Made by a program: the position numbers and the translations under genes. From assembly GCA_028288645.1 (NCBI GenBank), contig JAQBNJ010000418.1:1-7555 (forward strand): a DNA stretch of 7,555 bases. Direction: 5' to 3'. Numbering within the stretch: the first letter of the stretch is position 1; each line of letters starts with the position of its first letter. The DNA comes from Sediminibacterium sp. Lineage in GTDB: Bacteria; Bacteroidota; Bacteroidia; Chitinophagales; Chitinophagaceae. The notes beneath the pieces are model-generated. The model made no database searches, was not told the DNA's origin, and saw nothing but the letters and a program-made list of their open reading frames with translations. Shown in pieces: positions 1 through 5,788 of this stretch.

Positions 1-86
1 GAGGAAAAGGAAAAGTAGCAGCACAATCCATTGTAGCGGGGCAACCGGTTGCAAAGGGTCAGTTGATAAGTATTGAATTGAATTAA
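1..86 (+). CDS. ftsI: FtsI-type penicillin-binding protein, C-terminal PASTA end (partial)
   Basis: This is the last part of a gene that begins before the window; 27 whole codons are readable from base 3 and the stop is TAA at 84-86. The visible peptide contains GKVAAQSIVAGQPVAKGQ and ends ISIELN. The pattern GKV..QS..AG..V.KG..I.IEL matches the second half of a PASTA domain. Lying directly before murE in a dcw cluster, it is most likely the septal transpeptidase FtsI (PBP3 class), which cross-links peptidoglycan at the division site together with FtsW. In Bacteroidota the FtsI homologue in this position commonly ends in a PASTA domain (family knowledge). The catalytic domain lies outside the window, so the gene name rests on the PASTA tail and position; another PASTA-bearing PBP cannot be excluded. 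Confidence 0.75.
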   Translation, partial: GKGKVAAQSIVAGQPVAKGQLISIELN

Positions 87-96
87 TTGTAAAACG

Positions 97-122
97 TTCA
101 GGCCGCTTGCGTGCAGCCTGGA
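97..122 (+). repeat. Hairpin in the ftsI-murE gap
   Basis: Within the 68-nt gap, CAGGC (99-103) pairs with GCCTG (116-120). The stem extends outward to 97/122 with one G-U pair and inward through CGC/GTG around a TTGC loop, leaving a 2-nt bulge (CA, 114-115). Only a short GAATTT follows, not a T-tract, so this is at best a weak transcription attenuator. No promoter was recognised in the gap. Function is unknown. Confidence 0.4.
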
Positions 123-132
123 ATTTAAAGAT

Positions 133-147
133 GGATGCTTAGCGTCC
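133..147 (+). repeat. Mini-hairpin just upstream of murE
   Basis: GGATGC (133-138) pairs with GCGTCC (142-147) around the loop TTA, giving a 6-bp stem with one G-U pair. It ends 7 nt before the murE ATG, in the place a ribosome-binding site would occupy. The core (134-146) matches 10 of 13 bases of a similar hairpin before murD at 3040-3052, which suggests a shared small element rather than chance. Whether it affects translation is not visible from sequence. Confidence 0.5.
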
Positions 148-154
148 CGACCGT

Positions 155-1618
155 ATGGCGATACTGCAGGACATATTATACAAGGTTCACCTGAAACAGG
201 TTCAGGGAAGCACGGGTATTACTGTTACAGGTATACAGATCGATTCACGTAAAGTGAAAGCAGGTGATGTTTTTGTTGCCATACGTGGTGTGCAGTCTGA
301 TGGCCACCAGTTTATTGACAAAGCAGTTTCACTTGGTGCAGTAGCCGTTGTGTGTGATGAGATGCCGCCTGCTGTCTCAGAAGGCGTTACTTATTTACAG
401 GTCATCAATACCAATGAGGCCGTTGCTTATATGGCACACCAGTTTTATGGCGAACCATCAACGAAAATGAAATTGGTAGGTGTAACAGGCACGAATGGTA
501 AGACGACCATTGCTACCCTTTTATTTAAACTGTTTACACAGTTAGGATATAAATGTGGATTGATCAGTACGGTGCAAAATCAAATTGCGGAGCAGATCAT
601 TCCAGCTACACATACAACACCCGATGCAGTTAGCCTGAATGCATTGTTAAAACAGATGCTTGATGAAGGTTGCACGCATGTGTTCATGGAATGCAGCAGT
701 CACGCGATACACCAGCACCGTATTACAGGGTTGCATTTTACAGGAGCGCTATTCAGCAATATCACGCACGATCACCTGGACTATCATAAAACATTTGATG
801 AATACATCCGGGTGAAGAAAAGATTTTTTGATGAGTTGCCTTCATCATCCTTTGCCATCTCTAATGCAGATGATAAACGCGGAGAAGTGATGTTGCAAAA
901 TACGAATGCAAAAAAATATCTCTATAGTCTGAAAACGGTTGCCACATTCAAAGGGAAAATATTAGAGAATGTACTGACAGGTTTGGTGATGACGGTAAAT
1001 GACAAAGAAGTGCATTTCCGTTTGATCGGCGAATTCAATGCATACAATCTTCTCGCTGTTTACGGTGCAGCTATTTGCCTGGGCGAAGAAAGCGAAACGG
1101 TACTTACGGCACTGAGTTTATTGACTGGTGCGGAAGGAAGATTCGATTATAGCTTGAGCAGTGGGCTGATCATCGGCATCGTTGACTACGCACATACACC
1201 CGATGCACTGGAGAACGTATTGATGACGATCAAAAAATTACGCAAAGGATATGAGCAGGTGATCACAGTAGTGGGCTGTGGCGGGGATCGTGATAAAACC
1301 AAGCGTCCCATCATGGCACAAACAGCTTGTGACCTGAGCGATAAAGTAATACTGACCAGTGATAACCCCAGGACAGAAGATCCCGCCCAGATCTTAAGAG
1401 ATATGCAGGAAGGATTATCAAGTGCGGCGAAGAAAAAATATATCTCGATAGAAGACAGGAAAGAAGCCATCAAAACAGCGGTGAGTTTTGCGAACAAAGA
1501 AGATATCATTCTTGTGGCAGGAAAGGGGCATGAAAAATACCAGGATATCAACGGGGTAAAACATCCTTTTGATGACAAGGAAGTGTTGAGGGAAATGTTT
1601 GAGTTACTTGAAAAATAA
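155..1618 (+). CDS. murE: UDP-MurNAc-L-Ala-D-Glu:meso-diaminopimelate ligase MurE
   Basis: This cytoplasmic ATP-dependent ligase adds the third residue of the peptidoglycan stem peptide. The 487-residue length is normal for the family. Visible motifs in order: IDSRKV near residues 29-34 (substrate-binding N-terminal domain); Walker A GTNGKTT at 112-118 with K116; THTTPD at 152-157; the HDHLDYH segment followed by VKKRFF, where K221 is the probable carbamylated lysine; DYAHTPDAL and GCGGDRDKTKRP opening the C-terminal domain; DNPR at 403-406; and AGKGHE at 455-460. DNPR is the signature that selects meso-diaminopimelate over lysine, so an mDAP cell wall is inferred. The ATG at 155 is the first possible start after an in-frame TAG at 140-142. 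No Shine-Dalgarno is seen. A murF gene does not follow, unlike the proteobacterial order. Confidence 0.97.
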   Translation: MAILQDILYKVHLKQVQGSTGITVTGIQIDSRKVKAGDVFVAIRGVQSDGHQFIDKAVSLGAVAVVCDEMPPAVSEGVTYLQVINTNEAVAYMAHQFYGEPSTKMKLVGVTGTNGKTTIATLLFKLFTQLGYKCGLISTVQNQIAEQIIPATHTTPDAVSLNALLKQMLDEGCTHVFMECSSHAIHQHRITGLHFTGALFSNITHDHLDYHKTFDEYIRVKKRFFDELPSSSFAISNADDKRGEVMLQNTNAKKYLYSLKTVATFKGKILENVLTGLVMTVNDKEVHFRLIGEFNAYNLLAVYGAAICLGEESETVLTALSLLTGAEGRFDYSLSSGLIIGIVDYAHTPDALENVLMTIKKLRKGYEQVITVVGCGGDRDKTKRPIMAQTACDLSDKVILTSDNPRTEDPAQILRDMQEGLSSAAKKKYISIEDRKEAIKTAVSFANKEDIILVAGKGHEKYQDINGVKHPFDDKEVLREMFELLEK

Positions 1619-1679
1619 GCTACGAGCCATGAGCCATGGGCTTCGAGCTCACCGCTCATAGCTCGAAGCTCACAGCTTA
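1617..1679 (+). repeat. 7-bp-periodic AGCT array with long inverted repeat (murE-mraY gap)
   Basis: Almost the whole 72-nt gap reads as nine consecutive 7-bp units: AAGCTAC, GAGCCAT, GAGCCAT, GGGCTTC, GAGCTCA, CCGCTCA, TAGCTCG, AAGCTCA and CAGCTTA. All nine have GC at unit positions 3-4, and the five exact AGCT tetramers (1618, 1646, 1660, 1667, 1674) are separated by multiples of seven. Inside it, GCTTCGAGCT (1640-1649) is perfectly inverted at 1660-1669. The stem extends to 1637/1672 with one G-U, and TAAGCT (1616-1621) pairs with AGCTTA (1674-1679). It begins within the murE stop codon and ends 11 nt before the mraY ATG. No T-tract follows. It resembles a small interspersed intergenic repeat; its role is unknown. 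Confidence 0.7.
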
Positions 1680-1690
1680 AAAGAACAACT

Positions 1691-2998
1691 ATGCTATACT
1701 ATTTTTTTAACTGGCTAGGTAAAGAGTTTCACATACCCGGTGCTGGATTGTTCCAGTACCAAACCTTCCGTATTGCTATGTCAATAATCTTGTCATTGTT
1801 GATAGCAACAGTATATGGTAAACGCATTATCCAGTTTCTTAAGAAAAAACAGATCGGTGAAAGTGTGCGTGACCTGGGTTTGGAAGGACAGGCACAAAAG
1901 AAGGGAACACCAACCATGGGTGGCATCATCATCCTGTTAAGTATCCTGATCCCAACCCTATTATTTGCCAACCTTGATAAAGTTTATATCCGTTTAATGG
2001 TATTGTGTACTGTTTGGTTGGGTGTCATAGGATTTTTAGATGACCTGTTCAAGATCCGTGCAAGGAAAGCAGCATTGGAAAAAGGAGAAACTTATAAAAA
2101 GAAAGACAGTGATGGATTGGCCGGAATAACTAAGATCATAGGACAGTTAGGATTGGGTATTATCATTGGTGTAACACTTTACTTCAGCAATGCAGTAACT
2201 GTTGAAAGGGAAATAGTGACCACACAAGCGCAGTTACAAAAAGGAGAACGCCTTGCAAAAGATACCAATGTGATCAAAAGAAAATTAAATGGTGTTGAGA
2301 AAAGATTTGTAAAAGTAAAAACACCGATCACTACGATCCCGTTTGTAAAGAATCATGAATTCAATTATAGCAGGCTGATCAACTGGATGGGCCCCGGCGC
2401 TGAAAAATATACATGGATCATTTATATCCTCATTGTAACGTTCATTATTACTGCAGTGTCGAATGGTGCAAACCTGACTGATGGTTTGGATGGACTGGCA
2501 GGCGGTGTGAGTGCGATCATCGGCGCGGGCATTGGTGTATTTGTCTTTATCAGTGGTAACAATGTGTTAGCCGATTATTTTGATGTGATGTACATACCGA
2601 ACCTTGGGGAGCTATCCATTTTTGTAGGAGCATTTGTTGGGGCATGTATCGGGTTCCTTTGGTACAACGCTTATCCTGCACAGGTATTTATGGGAGATAC
2701 TGGAAGCCTGGCATTAGGCGGGATCATTGCATCGCTTGCTATCATCGTAAGAAAAGAATTGTTGATCCCGATCTTCTGCGGTGTGTTCCTGATCGAGAAC
2801 CTGAGTGTAGTGATACAGGTAGCATATTTCAAATACACAAGGAAAAAATATGGTGAAGGAAGGCGGATATTCCTGATGAGCCCGATTCACCACCATTACC
2901 AGAAAAAAGGATTTCACGAAAATAAGATAGCCATACGTTTCTGGATCATTACCATACTGTGTGTGGTGATGTCGCTGGTGACGTTGAAAATAAGATAA
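1691..2998 (+). CDS. mraY: Phospho-MurNAc-pentapeptide translocase MraY
   Basis: This polytopic inner-membrane enzyme transfers phospho-MurNAc-pentapeptide from UDP to undecaprenyl phosphate, giving lipid I. Signatures are the cytoplasmic [10 protein letters not shown] segment, the aspartate pair D117-D118 in [21 protein letters not shown] with D264 and D267, [12 protein letters not shown], and the [13 protein letters not shown] loop with H400-H402. At 435 residues it is longer than the roughly 360 of the E. coli enzyme. The extra length is mostly a hydrophilic, lysine-rich stretch at about residues 167-235, between two membrane helices that place it on the periplasmic side. Start: the ATG at 1691 begins MLYYFF, the usual N-terminus in Bacteroidota, after an A-rich leader (TTAAAAGAACAACT). 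The frame is open upstream to the murE stop through the repeat array, but contains no other ATG, GTG or TTG start. Confidence 0.97.
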   Translation: MLYYFFNWLGKEFHIPGAGLFQYQTFRIAMSIILSLLIATVYGKRIIQFLKKKQIGESVRDLGLEGQAQKKGTPTMGGIIILLSILIPTLLFANLDKVYIRLMVLCTVWLGVIGFLDDLFKIRARKAALEKGETYKKKDSDGLAGITKIIGQLGLGIIIGVTLYFSNAVTVEREIVTTQAQLQKGERLAKDTNVIKRKLNGVEKRFVKVKTPITTIPFVKNHEFNYSRLINWMGPGAEKYTWIIYILIVTFIITAVSNGANLTDGLDGLAGGVSAIIGAGIGVFVFISGNNVLADYFDVMYIPNLGELSIFVGAFVGACIGFLWYNAYPAQVFMGDTGSLALGGIIASLAIIVRKELLIPIFCGVFLIENLSVVIQVAYFKYTRKKYGEGRRIFLMSPIHHHYQKKGFHENKIAIRFWIITILCVVMSLVTLKIR

Positions 2999-3000
2999 TC

Positions 3001-3029
3001 TCCCAACCCCCTAAAAGGGGGAGTTAGGA
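3001..3029 (+). repeat. CCCCCT/AGGGGG palindrome (mraY-murD gap)
   Basis: CCCCCT (3007-3012) pairs perfectly with AGGGGG (3016-3021) around an AAA loop. After a 2-nt AG bulge, AA/TT pairs, and TCC (3001-3003) pairs with GGA (3027-3029). The element starts 2 nt after the mraY stop. The stem is GC-rich but no T-run follows on either strand, so an intrinsic terminator is unlikely, and termination here would cut off murD, ftsW, murG and murC. Palindromes of this CCCCT-AAA-AGGGG kind recur between genes in many Bacteroidota genomes (recollection, not checked). Confidence 0.6.
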
Positions 3030-3039
3030 AAATAACAAA

Positions 3040-3052
3040 GACGCGTAGCGTT
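3040..3052 (+). repeat. Mini-hairpin just upstream of murD
   Basis: GACGC (3040-3044) pairs with GCGTT (3048-3052) around the loop GTA, with a terminal G-U pair. It ends 13 nt before the murD ATG. It matches 10 of 13 bases of the hairpin before murE (134-146), and two of the three differences keep pairing (T/C at a G-facing position, C/T at a G-facing position); the third is in the loop. Confidence 0.5.
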
Positions 3053-3065
3053 GCAATATCGGTAG

Positions 3066-4406
3066 ATGAAACACAGATTAGTCATATTAGGTGCAGGTGA
3101 AAGCGGGGTCGGAGCGGCGCTGCTTGGGAAGAAAGAAGGATATGAGGTATTTGTAAGTGATGGAGGAATGATAAAAGAAAATTACAAACAAGAGCTCTTT
3201 GATAACAGAATTGAATTTGAAGAAGGACAACATACAACGGAAAAGATATTGTCGGCCAATGAAGTGATGAAGAGCCCTGGTATTCCTGAAAAGAATGAAA
3301 TGGTGAAAGAGATCAGGAAAAAAGGAATACCGGTGATCAGCGAGATAGAACTCGCGTATCGTTTCAAAGGCAACAGCAAGATAGTTGCGGTCACGGGCAG
3401 TAATGGTAAGAGTACAACAACGGCCTTGACCTATCATATCTGTAAAACTGCTGGATTGAATTGTGCGATGGTAGGCAATATCGGGATCTCATTTGCCAAA
3501 CAGGTGGCGGTGGATCCGAAGGAATTGTATGTAGTAGAAATAAGTTCTTTTCAATTAGACGATATCAAAGAGTTCCGTGCAGAGATAGCAGTGTTGCTGA
3601 ATATTACTGAGGATCATCTCGACAGGTATGACTACAAGTTTGAGAATTACATCAACAGTAAGTTCAGGGTGATAGAGAACCAGACAAAAGATGATTTCTT
3701 CATTTACTGCGAAGACGATGAAGTGATCATGCAAAAAATCCCATTACTAACCATTCATACTAACCCACTACCATTCTCTATGAAACACGAAGTAAAAAAA
3801 GGCGGCTACATCAAGGGCGACCAGATGATGCTAAGGATCCAGGAAGAAAGAGTAAGCATGAGTATCTATGACTTTGCTCTGAAAGGTAAACACAATAACT
3901 ACAACACTATGGCAGCAGGCATCGCCGCTTCAACGATCGGCATCCGCAAAGAAAAGATCCGTGAGGCAATAAAGAATTTCCACAGCCTCGAGCACCGGAT
4001 GGAATTTGTAGCCATGGTAAGGGGTGTTGAGTTTATCAACGACAGTAAAGCAACCAATGTAAACAGTACCTGGTTTGCATTGGAGAGTATGAATAAACCA
4101 ACGGTATTGGTATTGGGTGGTACCGATAAGGGGAATGATTACGGGTTGATCGCCGAACTCGTAAAAGAGAAAGTGAAAGCGATCGTATGTATGGGTGTGG
4201 ACAATAAAAAGATCATAGAGGCTTTTAAAGATATTGTTCCGGTGATCGTAGAGACTGATTCGGCTAAGAAAGCGGTGAATGCTTCTTTCAAACTCGCAGC
4301 AAAAGGTGATGTGGTTTTGTTAAGCCCTGCCTGTGCAAGTTTTGATCTGTTCAAGAATTATGAGGATAGGGGTACGCAGTTTAAGAACGCGGTGAAGGAA
4401 TTATAG
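3066..4406 (+). CDS. murD: UDP-MurNAc-L-alanine:D-glutamate ligase MurD
   Basis: This cytoplasmic ATP-dependent ligase adds D-glutamate to UDP-MurNAc-L-Ala, the second step of stem peptide assembly and the one before MurE. The 446-residue length is typical. Motifs in order: the nucleotide-fold start VILGAGESGVGAA (about residues 5-17), MKSPGIP, Walker A GSNGKSTT at 111-118 with K115, EISSFQL at 158-164, NITEDHLDRY from 179, YINSKFRV with K199 as the likely carbamylated lysine, NDSKATN, LGGTDKGNDY and LLSPACASFDLF followed by EDRGTQF. The ATG at 3066 is fixed by an in-frame TAG immediately before it (3063-3065) and by the need to keep the N-terminal glycine loop. A GGTAG abuts the start but is too close to be a standard ribosome-binding site. 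Confidence 0.97.
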   Translation: MKHRLVILGAGESGVGAALLGKKEGYEVFVSDGGMIKENYKQELFDNRIEFEEGQHTTEKILSANEVMKSPGIPEKNEMVKEIRKKGIPVISEIELAYRFKGNSKIVAVTGSNGKSTTTALTYHICKTAGLNCAMVGNIGISFAKQVAVDPKELYVVEISSFQLDDIKEFRAEIAVLLNITEDHLDRYDYKFENYINSKFRVIENQTKDDFFIYCEDDEVIMQKIPLLTIHTNPLPFSMKHEVKKGGYIKGDQMMLRIQEERVSMSIYDFALKGKHNNYNTMAAGIAASTIGIRKEKIREAIKNFHSLEHRMEFVAMVRGVEFINDSKATNVNSTWFALESMNKPTVLVLGGTDKGNDYGLIAELVKEKVKAIVCMGVDNKKIIEAFKDIVPVIVETDSAKKAVNASFKLAAKGDVVLLSPACASFDLFKNYEDRGTQFKNAVKEL

Positions 4407-4412
4407 TAATGC

Positions 4413-4476
4413 GTTAAAGTGGTTAAACAGGTTAAAATTATTTACCGTGTTTAACCACTCTGGCTATTTTAACTGG
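4413..4476 (+). repeat. 9-bp-periodic TTAA array with long inverted repeat (murD-ftsW gap)
   Basis: The left half is three 9-bp units, GTTAAAGTG, GTTAAACAG and GTTAAAATT (4413-4439). After one A, the right half is four units, TTTACCGTG, TTTAACCAC, TCTGGCTAT and TTTTAACTGG-like sequence with TTTAAC at 4468. GTGGTTAAAC (4419-4428) is perfectly inverted at 4449-4458; the stem extends by one pair each way to 4418-4429/4448-4459. GGT/ACC (4430-4432/4444-4446) continue it past a bulged G. The outer GTTAAA (4413-4418) can also pair with TTTAAC (4468-4473). It ends 5 nt before the ftsW ATG and has no T-tract. Architecture matches the murE-mraY array although the sequence differs. Function is unknown. 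Confidence 0.7.
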
Positions 4477-4481
4477 ATACA

Positions 4482-5786
4482 ATGAGTGAGATAAAAGATA
4501 CATTGTTCGCACAGATGCCAACTATCGGTGGTATGCGCGGGCAGCTTGTGCGAAGAACAAGGGGGGATAAATATATTTGGGGCATTGTTGTGTTGCTATC
4601 TCTCATTTCTATACTTGTGGTGTACAGCGCTACCGGTTCATTGGCGTATAAACTGTATAAAGGAAATACGAACGTGTATCTTTTTAAACAAGTATCTTTT
4701 TCATTGGTAGGTTTATTGGTTATTTATTTCCTGCATCGTATCAACTATACCATTTTTTCGAAAGTGGCTACGATATTGTTTTTGATATCGATACCACTAT
4801 TGCTTTATACCTTATTATTCGGTGCAAAGATCAACGATGGCAGCCGCTGGATCAAATTGCCGATCATTAATATGACAGTTCAAACAAGTGACCTCGCGAA
4901 ACTTGCCTTGTTCATGTATATCTCACGTTTGCTTAGTAAGAAGCAGGAGGTAATCAAAGATTTCAAAAAAGGATTTATTCCGGTTGTTACGCCGGTATTG
5001 ATAATCTGTGCATTGATCATGCCGGCCAATTTGTCCAATGCTTTGCTAACGGGCGCCACTGCTTTATTGCTGATGTTCATTGGCAGAATAAGTTTGAAGC
5101 ATATTTTTCTCACCATTGCCGTTGCCTTAATACCTGTAGCTATTATCGTTTCCGTTGCAGTGGCAACTTATGATGGCAAACAAAAAGACGATACAAAAAA
5201 ATCGGCCATGGCCGAGAAAGCAAAATCCTTCGGCCGTTTCGGAACCTGGGTAAAACGTGTGCAGGATTTTATGTACGCAAAAGATAATGAAACGCCTTAC
5301 CAGGTGCAGCAAGCTAAAATTGCTATTGCCAATGGGAGTGTGTTGGTAGGATTAGGTCCGGGCAACAGCCGTCAAAGAAATTTTCTACCGCAGGCATACA
5401 ATGATTTTATTTATTCCATCATCATAGAAGAATATGGTTTGCTGGGTGGAGCATTCATGATATTTATTTACCTCGTTTTTCTTTTCCGCTGTATCAGGAT
5501 CTTCAGGAGATGCCCTTATGCTTTTGGTGCATTCCTTGCATTGGGGTTGAGTTTTACATTGGTGATACAGGCAGTGGCAAACATGGCGGTGAACGTGAAT
5601 TTGGTTCCGGTAACCGGAGTTACACTTCCCCTGGTAAGTATGGGTGGAAGTTCGTTCCTGTTTACCTGCGGGGCGATCGGAATTATTTTAAGCGTGGCGA
5701 GAAATGTGGAACAGATGGAGGGTAAGGCACCTATCGAACCGGTAGTTAGTGAAACAGCAGCAAAAGAAAATATTGTAACAGTATAA
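4482..5786 (+). CDS. ftsW: Septal peptidoglycan glycosyltransferase FtsW (SEDS family)
   Basis: This multi-pass inner-membrane protein polymerises lipid II into glycan strands at the septum and pairs with the FtsI transpeptidase. Family features seen: a cytoplasmic N-tail of about 30 residues; membrane helices at about 31-50, 71-85 and 94-113; the NDGSRWIKLP motif (R122, W123); a cluster of helices at about 164-230; a long periplasmic loop at about 231-305; then LPQAYNDFIYSIIIEE with D308 as the expected catalytic aspartate. The C-terminal part has VNLVPVTGVTLPLVSMGGSS, strongly diagnostic of FtsW/RodA. Where many relatives have QPD-L-GT, this protein has MPANLSN (180-186). The position in the dcw cluster favours FtsW over RodA. 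The ATG at 4482 follows an in-frame TAA at 4470-4472; a weak GGA lies about 5 nt upstream. Met12 or Met18 could be alternative starts. Confidence 0.95.
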   Translation: MSEIKDTLFAQMPTIGGMRGQLVRRTRGDKYIWGIVVLLSLISILVVYSATGSLAYKLYKGNTNVYLFKQVSFSLVGLLVIYFLHRINYTIFSKVATILFLISIPLLLYTLLFGAKINDGSRWIKLPIINMTVQTSDLAKLALFMYISRLLSKKQEVIKDFKKGFIPVVTPVLIICALIMPANLSNALLTGATALLLMFIGRISLKHIFLTIAVALIPVAIIVSVAVATYDGKQKDDTKKSAMAEKAKSFGRFGTWVKRVQDFMYAKDNETPYQVQQAKIAIANGSVLVGLGPGNSRQRNFLPQAYNDFIYSIIIEEYGLLGGAFMIFIYLVFLFRCIRIFRRCPYAFGAFLALGLSFTLVIQAVANMAVNVNLVPVTGVTLPLVSMGGSSFLFTCGAIGIILSVARNVEQMEGKAPIEPVVSETAAKENIVTV

Positions 5787-5788
5787 CG

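Noticed and set aside
97..126. Terminator after ftsI
   Set aside because: The hairpin is short and bulged and is followed only by GAATTT, too weak to call.
87..154. Internal promoter before murE
   Set aside because: I looked for the Bacteroidota -7 element (TAnnTTTG) with an upstream TTG box in this and the other gaps and found no convincing match.
1186..1659. Antisense open frame of about 157 codons opposite the murE 3' end and gap
   Set aside because: It lies opposite a clearly conserved enzyme, its translation shows no recognisable domain, and its start region is only the complement of the murE C-terminal domain and the repeat array.
1619..1690. CRISPR or small-RNA array in the murE-mraY gap
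   Set aside because: The units are 7 bp without spacers, and the total is far too short for a CRISPR array.
3087..3437. Antisense open frame of about 116 codons opposite the murD 5' end
   Set aside because: It is complementary to the conserved MurD N-terminal and Walker A regions, with no independent coding signal.
4413..4473. Intrinsic terminator between murD and ftsW
   Set aside because: The stem is AT-rich, the loop side contains further repeat units and no T-tract follows; downstream genes complete the same pathway.
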